Shown here: positions 46,201-53,847 of the stretch, one piece after another
Layout: the number at the start of each line of letters is the position of its first letter
How positions within the stretch are numbered: position 1 is the first letter of the stretch
Source of the DNA: Bermanella sp034111105
GTDB taxonomy: Bacteria > Pseudomonadota > Gammaproteobacteria > Pseudomonadales > Oceanobacteraceae
Reading direction: 5' to 3'
DNA length: 64,000 bases
Assembly (NCBI GenBank): GCA_034111105.1
Contig: JAWUXY010000023.1
Coordinates: 12,382 to 76,381 of the forward strand
Translations under genes and position numbers: made by a program
Notes under the pieces: model-generated
Told to the model about the DNA's origin: nothing
What the model saw: the letters and a program-made list of their open reading frames with translations, nothing else
The model's database searches: none

Positions 46201-46662
46201 AACCCAACCGGGCATCAAGCTGAAATCAATCTACGCATACCAGCCCTTATTCCCGAAGATTACATGCCTGATGTTCATAACCGACTCATCATGTACAAGC
46301 GCATCGCCAATGCAAAAAACAACCACGAACTTAAAGATCTACAGGTGGAAATGATCGATCGCTTTGGCTTATTACCTCAGCAAGTCAAATATCTTATCCA
46401 AGTCACAGAATTGAAATTCAAACTTGCAACATTAGGCATAGTGAAGTTAGATGCCGGAGACAGCCAAGGGCGAATGGAATTTGGTTCACAAACCACCATT
46501 GATCCTTACACCATGGTGCGCATGGTGCAAACAAAACCAGCAAGCTATAAGCTGGACGGCTCAAATGCCTTTAAATTTATTTTTGACATGCCTGACGCAC
46601 AAACACGCTTCAGCACCATAAACCACGTTTTAGATTTGCTTTCGCAACCAGGTACGCCATGA
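43219..46662 (+). CDS. mfd: transcription-repair coupling factor Mfd
   Basis: This ATP-dependent translocase removes RNA polymerase stalled at DNA damage and recruits UvrA. Its 1147 residues have the full domain set: UvrB-like N-terminal region (about 1-330), linker and RNA-polymerase interaction domain with VHIDHGVGRYRGM near 478, and the RecG-like motor. In the motor, Walker A GDVGFGKTE is near 626-634, the DEEH box near 727 (DEEHRFG) and the motif VI region QLRGRVGRS near 898. The C-terminal regulatory domain is the TRCF type. Translation overlaps csiV by four bases. Confidence 0.97.
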   Translation: MAANPPVPSKSGDILSWGNIQGSHLAHAIANTAHDYSGLTIVVANNSSDSQRLTEEIRYFFQGEVFNLPDWETLPYDYFSPHQDIISERLSTLVKLPQAKNSILVIPALSLQLKLPPVNYILGHSFTVKTGQTLDIDELKPKLISAGYQAVDSVFEHGEFCMRGAILDIFPMGSEQPFRIELFDDEVESIRWFNAETQRSTETTDSIELLPAKEVPLDKSGIRTFKHRWFDFFECDPKESPLYMDVIKQIAPGGIEYYLPLFFEETATIFDYLPINCQLIFNQDLEKSLQHNWKDIEHRYEERRHDIRHPVLPPNEIYLNDNQTFAQFKHYGRIKTFTDSIKEQAGHHNFALPILPSLQVNHKQDNPLDALESFLMNNSETVVFCVESAGRREALLELLERINISPQIIDSWFDLNEHDFEFAITTAPIEDSFYSQKLNAWLISENALFGERIRQSRRQKQEKDQSENVIRNLTELTMGAAVVHIDHGVGRYRGMQTIEVDGDATEFVMLEYADQAKLYVPVSSLHLISRYSGADTDMAPMHKLGTEKWSAQRRKALEKIRDTAVELLEIYAKREAKPGHGFKFPRDDYEIFKSDFPFEETVDQKSAINAVITDMMKPNPMDRLVCGDVGFGKTEVALRAAFIAIQNDMQVAVLVPTTLLAQQHYETFSDRFADWPIKVESLSRFKTGQAKTKSLKMLEDGTADIVIGTHKLLQGDVKFKNLGLLIIDEEHRFGVQQKEKVKALRAEIDILTMTATPIPRTLNMAMSGVRDLSIIATPPARRLAVKTFVKIWDEHLIKEAILREILRGGQVYFLHNEVKTIDKTAEDLAKLIPEARIGVAHGQMSERQLESVMGDFYHKRFNVLMCTTIIETGIDIPNANTIIIERADKFGLAQLHQLRGRVGRSHHQAYAYLLAPQEKKVSKDAEKRLDAITNAQDLGAGFMLATHDLEIRGAGELLGEEQSGHIQNVGFSLYMELLDRAVEAIKDGRELSLDNPTGHQAEINLRIPALIPEDYMPDVHNRLIMYKRIANAKNNHELKDLQVEMIDRFGLLPQQVKYLIQVTELKFKLATLGIVKLDAGDSQGRMEFGSQTTIDPYTMVRMVQTKPASYKLDGSNAFKFIFDMPDAQTRFSTINHVLDLLSQPGTP

Positions 46663-47360
46663 TCGCTCGCTTATTATTGATTTTTTCGCTTATTTTAAGC
46701 CCATTAGTGGCAGCCGAAGATGAAGCTCCGGTAAAAGAAGCCAGGTGGTATCAAGTTAACTTAACGCTATTCCAACAAAAAAAGGATAGCCACCTTGATG
46801 AATCATTTGGTTTTACTCCCCTACCAATGGATATGGCTGATATCGTCAAGCTTAAAAGTAACCATCCAATGCCCCTCGCAAACTCAGGTATGAATGCAAC
46901 ATTGGCTTTTCATCACGAAAACGCCAACAACCTTGCATTTACAGAGCAAACCATTGATCAAGACTGGGCTGATAAAATGTCAAAACTCGACCCAGTCAAG
47001 CAACCTATTTTGTACAATGCGCAGTGGCAGCAACCTGTCTATGACCAAAAACATAGCCTGCCCATTTACATTGAAAGCTCCATACAACACCTTGGTGCCC
47101 CACAGCTAAAAGGTTTATTTTATCTGCATGTTTCTCGATACTTGCACAGTAAAATTGATTTACAGTTTATTCCCGAAAACGCCAATACATCAACGGACCT
47201 CATCAGCCTTCAACAAAGTCGCCGCATGCGCAGTAAAGAAGTTCATTACATAGATCACCCATTAGTCGGCGCAATCATTCGCATACTGCCTGTTAAGCAC
47301 CCACTCGGACGAAAAAACACCAAACCAACCTTAGACTCAGCTTTAAACGTTCGTCTATAA
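46659..47360 (+). CDS. csiV: CsiV family peptidoglycan-binding protein
   Basis: This is a periplasmic protein of the CsiV family, 233 residues; in Vibrio it assists peptidoglycan assembly under D-amino-acid stress. The signal peptide ends around SPLVAA (residue 19). The family start, ARWYQVNLTLFQQ near 28-40, is clear, and the C-terminal block MRSKEVHYIDHPLVGAIIRILPV is the usual closing segment. Its ATG overlaps the mfd stop (ATGA), as in pseudomonads by recall. Confidence 0.9.
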   Translation: MIARLLLIFSLILSPLVAAEDEAPVKEARWYQVNLTLFQQKKDSHLDESFGFTPLPMDMADIVKLKSNHPMPLANSGMNATLAFHHENANNLAFTEQTIDQDWADKMSKLDPVKQPILYNAQWQQPVYDQKHSLPIYIESSIQHLGAPQLKGLFYLHVSRYLHSKIDLQFIPENANTSTDLISLQQSRRMRSKEVHYIDHPLVGAIIRILPVKHPLGRKNTKPTLDSALNVRL

Positions 47361-47362
47361 AT

Positions 47363-47458
47363 AAAAAAGCCCCTTAGTGATTAATCAATTGAACTGCACC
47401 CCAAAAGTTGGACACTCAATCCAACCTTTGGGGTGCAGTTCAAATAAGGGGCTTTTTT
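47363..47458. terminator. bidirectional terminator interrupted by a palindromic insertion
   Basis: The outer stem AAAAAAGCCCCTTA (47363-47376) and TAAGGGGCTTTTTT (47445-47458) would form a normal terminator between csiV and the convergent mtnP. Its loop holds a 53-base palindromic element. Confidence 0.8.
47390..47442. mobile_element. 53-bp palindromic miniature element with IS3-like ends
   Basis: The ends TGAACTGCACCCCAAA and TTTGGGGTGCAGTTCA are inverted repeats, extended inward by GTTGGA / TCCAAC around a CACTCAA loop. The TG...CA termini and the CCCCAAAAGTTGGAC block resemble IS3-family terminal repeats. The three bases AAT flank both sides (47387-47389, 47443-47445) as a possible target duplication. 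No transposase is present. Confidence 0.65.
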
Positions 47459-47478
47459 ATAAAATTTAAAAGAACACA

Positions 47479-48231
47479 TTATTTCGACGCAAGAAAACCA
47501 GCAATAATCGCCTGCACCTTGTGCATTCCTTGATCCAATACTCGTCGTATATCATCCATGGTTATAAGCTCATCACTTTTACCTGCTGCCTTATTTACCA
47601 CTAAAGACAAACTGGCATATGGAATATTAAGCTCACGAGCCAAAACCGCTTCAGGCATACCTGTCATACCGACTACATCGCAACCATCATTTTCTAGACG
47701 TTTTATTTCAGCGATGGTCTCTAAGCGCGGTCCTTGTGTTGCTGCGTACACACCTCCGTGCTGAGTGATAATGTTTTTCGACTCTGCGGCAAAATACAAT
47801 TTAGATGATAAATCTTGATCATAAGGATGGCTAAAATCTACGTGATCCAATGGCAGATAAACACCATCATAAAAAGTATCTTCACGGCCGTGAGTATAAT
47901 CAATCACTTGATCAGGAATACAAATGGCCTCAGCATCCATGGCTTCGGTGATACCACCCACCGCATTTACCGCGATAATTTCTGTCACACCGGCTTCTTT
48001 GAGCGCCAACAAATTTGCCCTGTAATTCACTTTATGTGGTGGTAATTTATGTGGATGCCCGTGGCGTGCTAAAAACACAACAGGCTGTCCCATTAGCTCG
48101 CCAAACATCAAGGGCGCGCTTACGTCGCCTAGATCAGTTGAAATACGCTGTTCATGAGTGATATTTAAACCTGGGTATTCCGTCAGGCCTGTACCACCAA
48201 TAATGGCGGTTAATGATGCCAATTGAGTCAT
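47479..48231 (-). CDS. mtnP: S-methyl-5'-thioinosine / methylthioadenosine phosphorylase family
   Basis: This is a purine-nucleoside phosphorylase of the MTAP/MTIP group, 250 residues, that recycles the methylthio-nucleoside by-product of polyamine synthesis. The motifs are IIGGTGLTEYPGL near 11-23, FLARHGHPHKLPPHKVNYRANL near 53-74, TQGPRLETIAEI near 165 and VGMTGMPEAVLARE near 187-200. From memory the Pseudomonas orthologue at this position prefers methylthioinosine, so the exact substrate is an inference. Polyamine genes in the window fit this role. Confidence 0.9.
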   Translation of the reverse strand: MTQLASLTAIIGGTGLTEYPGLNITHEQRISTDLGDVSAPLMFGELMGQPVVFLARHGHPHKLPPHKVNYRANLLALKEAGVTEIIAVNAVGGITEAMDAEAICIPDQVIDYTHGREDTFYDGVYLPLDHVDFSHPYDQDLSSKLYFAAESKNIITQHGGVYAATQGPRLETIAEIKRLENDGCDVVGMTGMPEAVLARELNIPYASLSLVVNKAAGKSDELITMDDIRRVLDQGMHKVQAIIAGFLASK

Positions 48232-48246
48232 AAGTTTGCCCTATTA

Positions 48247-49476
48247 TTAATCACTACCGCCATCTGACTCACCCACATCCGGCCCATTCTTGCTGACTTT
48301 TCTTCCTTTATGCTCGGTGCGGTTTGATTCATCTGTCTTTAATAATTTACCCGATTGTGCCTTATGCTGAGCATGCTCTGCGTCATTACGATCAACATTC
48401 TGTAAAGGCACATTGTTTTCCATGTAAATACTTCGGCTTGGAAATGCAATTTCAGCATCTTCATTATTAATAATCTCACCTACCTTAAACAAAACTTCTT
48501 GCTTGATAGAGTGAAACGCTTCCCAGTTGGTGGTGTGCGTAAAGCAATATATGAAAAACTCTAAAGACGAGTCTGCAAACGTATTAAAATTCACCATCAA
48601 AGTTTGCGACTCATCGATCTCGTCATGGCCTTGCAGGAACGCTTCAATTTTATCGCAAATTGTATGCACTTGAGCAAAATCACCATAGCGCACACCAATT
48701 GTTTCATAAATTCTGCGATGACTCATTCGAGATGGGTTTTCAATGCTCACTTGTGTAAACACTGAATTAGGAACATACAAAGGTCGCTTATCAAATGTAC
48801 GAATTCGGGTTACGCGCCAGCCGATGTTCTCAACTGTGCCTTCGATATTACGATCAGGACTACGAACCCAGTCACCTACCGCAAATGGCTTATCCAAATA
48901 AACCATTAATCCACCAAAAAAGTTAGCCAATAAATCTTTTGCTGAAAACGCAATAGCCGCACCGCCCACACCACCAAATGCAATAATACCGCTAACCGAC
49001 AAACCCAGCGTTTGAAACACAACCAAACATGTAATGGTAATAACAGAAATGCGCAGCAATTTAAAAATTGCTGTAATCGTTGTCTTGTCTGCCTTGGTTT
49101 TTACGTCACCTTTTAAAATTTGATCTTCACGTATCCGAATTAACCGCATGACAAACCATGAAAAGAATACAGACAGCACAATCACATATAAATGGCTTGC
49201 CTTAGGCAACAACTTAACTTCAAACTCCATTTGAATAATGCACAGCACGTAAATAAGGATGCACGTTAAAATACCGTAATGAACCGGCGCCTCAAGTGCG
49301 CCGGTAACGGCATCGTCAAATAAATTACGGGTCTTGCTGGCCTTTCTCTTCAGCTGACCAACAATCACCTTGGCCACAATATATACAATACCACCGACCA
49401 ATGACCCCACTAAGGCTTGCACCCACCAGATTTCTAGTAAGTCCATCCAATTTTTAATATCCAACATTTCCAACAT
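48247..49476 (-). CDS. MscS family mechanosensitive ion channel
   Basis: This inner-membrane tension-gated channel has 409 residues. The helices are at about 18-38, 70-88, 95-112 and 145-165. The pore helix with GVGGAAIAFSAKDLLANFFGG near 177-197 has the expected Gly/Ala-rich face. The soluble beta domain contains YLDKPFAVGDWV and GTVENIGWRVTRIRTFDKRPLYVPNS. A long hydrophilic Lys/Asp-rich C-terminal tail (about 350-409) is unlike plain MscS. It lies two bases downstream of nagZ. Confidence 0.92.
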   Translation of the reverse strand: MLEMLDIKNWMDLLEIWWVQALVGSLVGGIVYIVAKVIVGQLKRKASKTRNLFDDAVTGALEAPVHYGILTCILIYVLCIIQMEFEVKLLPKASHLYVIVLSVFFSWFVMRLIRIREDQILKGDVKTKADKTTITAIFKLLRISVITITCLVVFQTLGLSVSGIIAFGGVGGAAIAFSAKDLLANFFGGLMVYLDKPFAVGDWVRSPDRNIEGTVENIGWRVTRIRTFDKRPLYVPNSVFTQVSIENPSRMSHRRIYETIGVRYGDFAQVHTICDKIEAFLQGHDEIDESQTLMVNFNTFADSSLEFFIYCFTHTTNWEAFHSIKQEVLFKVGEIINNEDAEIAFPSRSIYMENNVPLQNVDRNDAEHAQHKAQSGKLLKTDESNRTEHKGRKVSKNGPDVGESDGGSD

Positions 49477-49478
49477 AT

Positions 49479-50471
49479 TTAATCCAATTCTGCTAACAAT
49501 GCTAAAGCATGCATATATGCCTGCTTATTTTCGTTTAAAGATGCGATAGGTTTGTAAGCCTCTAAGCTAAAAGGTTCCACACTTAAAGCTTCTAACCCTT
49601 TCAAAATTTCAATGGAGGCCTCAGCATGATTACACGCCAATAAAATATCGCAACCCGCGTTAACCGCTGCCAACGCACGCTGCTGATAATCACCTTTTAC
49701 TGCCGCACCCGCCATACTTAAATCATCGCTGACGATACGCCCTTCAAACCCCATTTTTTTCCTTAAAATATCTTTGAGCCACACCTGTGAAAAACCCGCA
49801 GGCTCACTGTCAACGCTTTCATACACCACATGCGCAGGCATCATCCAGTCAATAGCGGGTAGTAACTGCTTAAACGGTTCTAAGTCTTGCTGTTCAATTT
49901 CTGTAAAACTGCGCTCATCAATCGGACACGCAACATGGCTATCTAAATTAACCCAACCGTGCCCCGGAAAATGCTTTGCTACGACGGCAAAATCCATTTC
50001 TTTTAAACCAGACATAAAGCTGGCCGCTAGAATTTTAATCACATTTTTATCCGCGCAAAAACCTCTGTCACCAATAACATTATTGCGATCATAATTAATA
50101 TCTAATACGGGCGCATATGTGAGGTCGATGCCAACTTCTTGTAATTCATACGCTAAAACAATGGCCGCTGACTTTGCTAACGCAACCGCTTTATCAGGGT
50201 CATGCGAATACAGAGCGCCAATTCTCCCCATAGCCGGGACATGCGTAAAGCCCTCACGAAAACGCTGAACCCTTCCCCCTTCATGATCAACCGTAATCAA
50301 TAACCGAGGGTTAATCGTTTTAATTTCTTTAACTAACGCGGCTAATTGATCACGGCTTTGAAAGTGACGCGTAAATAAAATGATGCCACCTAAAAAACGG
50401 TGCTTGAGCCACTGCCTTTCTTCATCAGATAGCGCTGATGACTGCACATCTGTTATGAATGTTACTTGCAT
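49479..50471 (-). CDS. nagZ: beta-N-acetylhexosaminidase NagZ
   Basis: This cytoplasmic glycosidase removes GlcNAc from anhydromuropeptides in cell-wall recycling. Its 330 residues are of glycosyl hydrolase family 3. Landmarks are LGGIILFTRHF near 27-37, TVDHEGGRVQRF near 60-71, KHFPGHG near 161 with the catalytic His dyad loop, and the nucleophile Asp in RIVSDDLSMAGA near 243-254. It starts at the base directly before the L,D-transpeptidase-like stop, so the two are coupled. Confidence 0.95.
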   Translation of the reverse strand: MQVTFITDVQSSALSDEERQWLKHRFLGGIILFTRHFQSRDQLAALVKEIKTINPRLLITVDHEGGRVQRFREGFTHVPAMGRIGALYSHDPDKAVALAKSAAIVLAYELQEVGIDLTYAPVLDINYDRNNVIGDRGFCADKNVIKILAASFMSGLKEMDFAVVAKHFPGHGWVNLDSHVACPIDERSFTEIEQQDLEPFKQLLPAIDWMMPAHVVYESVDSEPAGFSQVWLKDILRKKMGFEGRIVSDDLSMAGAAVKGDYQQRALAAVNAGCDILLACNHAEASIEILKGLEALSVEPFSLEAYKPIASLNENKQAYMHALALLAELD

Positions 50472-50951
50472 TTACACCTCGATCATCACTGGGCAACCGA
50501 TCGGCACCCAATCAAATAACGTAATAACATCGCAATTTCGCATACGAACGCAACCATGGCTTTTTGCCACGCCCATTGGCTCACTATCAGGCGTGCCATG
50601 AATATAAATATACCGAGCCATTGAATCAACCGACCCCAATCGATTTTTACCCACCTCACGACCACACAGCCACAAAATACGTGACAATATCCAATCTCGT
50701 TTAGGGAACTGTTCTGCTAATAGCGGGGAGTAAATTTCGCCAGTGGTACGACGCCCAATAAAAACAGAATTAGTCGGCTGAGCTTCACCAATTTTTGCAC
50801 GAATATAATGCGGCCCAACCGGTGTTTTGCCTGAGCCCTCATCACACCCGGCACCATTTAAAGCCGTAGACACGGAAAATTCGAAGATCTTTTGCTGATC
50901 TTCGAATGCCGACAATGTTTGATTATGAATTGAAATGTGCAAATAACGCAC
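50472..50951 (-). CDS. L,D-transpeptidase (YkuD) domain protein without signal peptide
   Basis: This is a protein of about 159 residues consisting of a YkuD catalytic domain. Landmarks are RYLHISIHNQTLSAF at the start, GSGKTPVGPHYI in the middle, and the active-site motif IHGTPDSEPMGVAKSHGCVRMRN with the nucleophile Cys. The frame is open upstream to 51119, but that part overlaps psrA; GTG 50951 (with a GAG about eight bases before it) or TTG 50969 is the likelier start. From either start no signal peptide is seen, odd for a cell-wall crosslinking enzyme. It is followed directly by nagZ. Confidence 0.85.
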   Translation of the reverse strand: MRYLHISIHNQTLSAFEDQQKIFEFSVSTALNGAGCDEGSGKTPVGPHYIRAKIGEAQPTNSVFIGRRTTGEIYSPLLAEQFPKRDWILSRILWLCGREVGKNRLGSVDSMARYIYIHGTPDSEPMGVAKSHGCVRMRNCDVITLFDWVPIGCPVMIEV

Positions 50952-50979
50952 TGGATTACTCGCTAGCAAAGTTTGATGC

Positions 50980-51612
50980 TTACTTTGCCCGAATACCTGC
51001 CGCAAGGAAAGGCAAGAGATAGCCAACGACTTCTTCTTCTGTGCATTTAGTATCGAAATCATGCTCAACAATGGCACGCAAGTTTTCCATGCTCGATAAG
51101 GTAAATGCTGCGGAGCCAAGCATAAAGTGAAAACGCCAAAAACGCTCTACTGGTTGCAGATCAGGTGTAGCCTTGGTGATAAGTGACATGACGCGTCGGA
51201 ATAAACTGCGATATTCCGTCTGCAAGAATTTACGTAAATGCCCCTGCCCCTGATTATAAGCCAAGCCCAATAAACGCATAAAAATAGCCAAACGACTGCG
51301 ATCACCTTGCGTCACACTGGCCATAGCCCGTGCAACGAAGCGTAAAATATCTTCAATCGATAGAATCGTATCTGGGTGTTGTTGCTCATGGGTATCAAGA
51401 CTGGACTCAACCAGCTTATAGAACGGGCCTAAAAAGCGAGCAAATACGGCCTGAATAAGAGCTTTCTTTGAGCCAAAGTGGTAATTGACCGCGGCCAAAT
51501 TCACATCAGCACGAGCCGTTATGGTACGCAAAGACGTTTCTGCAAAACCATGTTCTGCAAACAACTCTTCTGCCGCGTCTAAAATCCGTGTAACCGTATC
51601 AACTTGTGCCAT
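50980..51612 (-). CDS. psrA: TetR-family transcriptional regulator PsrA
   Basis: This is a DNA-binding repressor/activator that responds to long-chain fatty acids in pseudomonads (beta-oxidation, rpoS). The N-terminal helix-turn-helix block RILDAAEELFAEHGFAETSLRTITARADVNLAAVNYHFGSK is almost that of P. aeruginosa PsrA as I recall it. I start at ATG 51612 (MAQVDTV), because relatives start there and the frame upstream runs into the operators. Two PsrA-type operators sit in the promoter, implying autoregulation. The gene has 210 residues. Confidence 0.92.
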   Translation of the reverse strand: MAQVDTVTRILDAAEELFAEHGFAETSLRTITARADVNLAAVNYHFGSKKALIQAVFARFLGPFYKLVESSLDTHEQQHPDTILSIEDILRFVARAMASVTQGDRSRLAIFMRLLGLAYNQGQGHLRKFLQTEYRSLFRRVMSLITKATPDLQPVERFWRFHFMLGSAAFTLSSMENLRAIVEHDFDTKCTEEEVVGYLLPFLAAGIRAK

Positions 51613-51626
51613 GGTGTAAACCCAAA

Positions 51627-51653
51627 CAAACAACTGTTTGAAACATACGTTTA
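51627..51653. promoter_or_regulatory. two overlapping PsrA-type operators
   Basis: CAAAC-AACT-GTTTG (51627-51640) and GAAAC-ATAC-GTTTA (51640-51653) both fit the known PsrA pattern (G/C)AAAC-N4-GTTT(G/C), sharing one base, just upstream of the psrA start. Confidence 0.75.
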
Positions 51654-51731
51654 ACTCAAAATCATGTCAAGTAATCAAGCCAACACACTGCTTTTTCAGC
51701 ACATTGCCTCACACTTTATAGCACATACACA

Positions 51732-51760
51732 ATAAAAAATGGGCTCCAATGAGCCCAAAA
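51732..51760 (-). terminator. intrinsic terminator of the MMPL operon
   Basis: TGGGCTC / GAGCCCA with loop bases between, followed on the minus strand by TTTTTT. It lies about 25 bases after the outer-membrane protein stop. Confidence 0.8.
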
Positions 51761-51785
51761 GAAAAGTCTGACTAAAAACAGGTTC

Positions 51786-53042
51786 TTACAAATAATAAGA
51801 CATGGTTAACTTTATGAAGTCCTCATCACGAAAACCCCATAAAGGATTGTCGTCCTTAGGCGCAAACACACGAGCCTCAATTGATAACGTCATGTTATTC
51901 AACACCCGCGTATCCCCTTCGATACTCAAACTATAATCACCATACTCATAATCAACCAAAATACCTGCCAACAGCGTAGAAGATGCCGCATCGTTAGCCG
52001 CCCAACGGGTCGCCAACAATACATCATGTTCAAAGGCCCCTGCACTGGCCTCATCTTGACGAGAGTCATACAAGTGCTCAACCACCCAGCCAAGCTCAAT
52101 TCGCGTATCAAAAATACCTACTTGGGTATATTCAAATCCCGCGGTTGTAGCAAAGTATTGCTCGTCATCGCCAATCGCTAAGTTCATGCCATTATAAAAC
52201 ACAGGCCACTTACCAGCTGATGTAAGCATGTCATTTTCTGGCATGCCATCCCGTAATACACCTTCAAACTTCCAGGCCCAACCTTCTGTTAGGTACTGCA
52301 TTTCAAGACCAAGCTGAGTGATTTGAGCGTAATAAGGCAACACCTCAGGAGCAAGAGGATTTGACCCATCGACACCGAGGGACGCCTCACGACTGGTTCC
52401 ATGAAATACCGATACCGCGTATTCGAACTCATCAATGTACGTATAAAAACGCGCAGCAACATCTACATGGTTTTCTTCATCTGAACTTTCGTATTGCGCA
52501 TCTGCATAATTTTGCCCAAGGCCTAATCGCCCGTCTTCGCCGACAAACGTACGCTCACGATGATACGGCAACACAAATAAATCCAAATTCCCCCAGTCCC
52601 GCTCAAGCAGTAACTGCACCATGGGCTGGCCCAGTTTTTCTTCGCCATCTAAACTTTCAACCGCATCAGTTTGGTTAATAATATCCACTAGATGTTGTGA
52701 CTCAGTCACACCCCAGAATACCTTACCAATACCCGCTTTAAGTTCGTATTCGTCAGCGACTTTATGCCAGATCAATTCGCGAATATCACCATGTGTACGC
52801 TCATCATCTGTTTCATCAAAGCGATAAAACGGTTTAAACGTCACGGAGTGATCATTTTCAAACGCTTTATATAACTCGGTGCGCAATGCGACCGAGTTAT
52901 TGATACGAGTATCATTGTCGCTGCTCTGGCTATCTGCAAAGTAACCAGACACCTCATAATCAACCTGAGTCGTCACGCTTAACTCAGCCTGAGCCGCGTT
53001 CGTTAGCAGTACAAAACTCGCTAATAAAGAATAACCCTTCAT
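51786..53042 (-). CDS. predicted outer-membrane beta-barrel protein of the MMPL operon
   Basis: This is a 418-residue exported protein with a signal peptide (1 to about 19, ending NAAQA). Alternating hydrophobic/polar strands and aromatic belts run through it (LRTELYKAFENDHSVTFKPFYRF, YAVSVFHGTSREA, KLTMSYYL). It ends in Tyr-Tyr-Leu after a beta strand, near the usual aromatic C-terminus of barrels. A stretch KVFWGVTESQHLVDIINQTD near 106-125 recalls DUF1302-like porins. It is the last gene of a TetR-MMPL-LolA-like run, one base after the LolA-like gene. Its role as outer-membrane partner of the exporter is an inference. Confidence 0.8.
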   Translation of the reverse strand: MKGYSLLASFVLLTNAAQAELSVTTQVDYEVSGYFADSQSSDNDTRINNSVALRTELYKAFENDHSVTFKPFYRFDETDDERTHGDIRELIWHKVADEYELKAGIGKVFWGVTESQHLVDIINQTDAVESLDGEEKLGQPMVQLLLERDWGNLDLFVLPYHRERTFVGEDGRLGLGQNYADAQYESSDEENHVDVAARFYTYIDEFEYAVSVFHGTSREASLGVDGSNPLAPEVLPYYAQITQLGLEMQYLTEGWAWKFEGVLRDGMPENDMLTSAGKWPVFYNGMNLAIGDDEQYFATTAGFEYTQVGIFDTRIELGWVVEHLYDSRQDEASAGAFEHDVLLATRWAANDAASSTLLAGILVDYEYGDYSLSIEGDTRVLNNMTLSIEARVFAPKDDNPLWGFRDEDFIKLTMSYYL

Positions 53043-53043
53043 A

Positions 53044-53829
53044 TTACTTAGCTCGTTTTAAGCTATTTTTGGTAAATTCTCTGTCATTCAAGCCAACTTT
53101 AAATTCATAGCCTTTGTATTCTAAGCGAGTGCCTTTACCCGTTTGATGATTTTTCATCACGCTTAGAGCTGGGCGCCAGAATTTTTCTAAGTACAGCGTG
53201 TAGTCTTTATTTTCTAATGTTTTTAGCAAGCTTTTTTTACGATCATAAAACTCGATTTTTAACGCACGATATTCCGCTTTATCAATCCAAGCTATTTGCT
53301 TGGTGTAACCTGAATATTTATCCGTTGGAATACGTTCAACCACAAAGCAATCTTTGCCATCAAACGTTTCGTCACGTAGGTGCTTATAGGTATATTTTTC
53401 TATTTCCTGTGAACTAATGTCTTCGAAGGCAAATTCACTGCCGACAAACGGGCCCGATTTATTTTTGCTCGATATTTTTTTCACACGCTTAAGCGCAGGC
53501 AAATACAACCATTGGTCATCTGATTTTTCTTTGTGGGTGTAGGTCAACATAGCCACACCTTTTTGGTCAATTGGCGTATCAAAAATCATGAGTGATTTAT
53601 CGCCCTCTTCACCAACACCTTCTAGTGTTTTTACACGCATATCACGCGGTGCTTCATCGCCCTTGCTGTCAACCAACACCATTTTCAATTCGACTTGCGT
53701 ATCCGCAAATCCTTCATCGCGTTTATCAGCCTCAACCGCAATCGCCAAACCTTTTTCTTCTGGGGTCTGTGCTAAAACAGATACATTAAACAGGGTTAAC
53801 AACACTGTTACTAAGAGGTATTTCATCAT
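53044..53829 (-). CDS. LolA-like outer-membrane lipoprotein-sorting protein
   Basis: This is a periplasmic protein of the outer-membrane lipoprotein-sorting family (LolA-like half-barrel), 261 residues. The signal peptide ends around SVLAQ. The family block DDQWLYLPALKRVKKISSKNKSGPFVGSEFAFEDIS near 105-140 is intact, and DCFVVERIP, IAWIDKAEYRALKIEFYD and WRPALSVMKNHQTGKGTRL follow. Such proteins usually sit next to an MMPL transporter, as here. The cargo is likely a lipid or other hydrophobic molecule, not proven. Confidence 0.88.
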   Translation of the reverse strand: MMKYLLVTVLLTLFNVSVLAQTPEEKGLAIAVEADKRDEGFADTQVELKMVLVDSKGDEAPRDMRVKTLEGVGEEGDKSLMIFDTPIDQKGVAMLTYTHKEKSDDQWLYLPALKRVKKISSKNKSGPFVGSEFAFEDISSQEIEKYTYKHLRDETFDGKDCFVVERIPTDKYSGYTKQIAWIDKAEYRALKIEFYDRKKSLLKTLENKDYTLYLEKFWRPALSVMKNHQTGKGTRLEYKGYEFKVGLNDREFTKNSLKRAK

Positions 53830-53847
53830 CTTAAAACTCCTTATTTA

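Noticed and set aside
50952..51119. Upstream extension of the L,D-transpeptidase frame
   Set aside because: It overlaps the C-terminal coding part of psrA by about 140 bases; the extension lacks a signal peptide and family similarity.
51613..51633. Upstream extension of psrA with start at 51633
   Set aside because: The start would be a TTG inside the PsrA operator; the conserved start MAQVDTV at 51612 fits relatives better.
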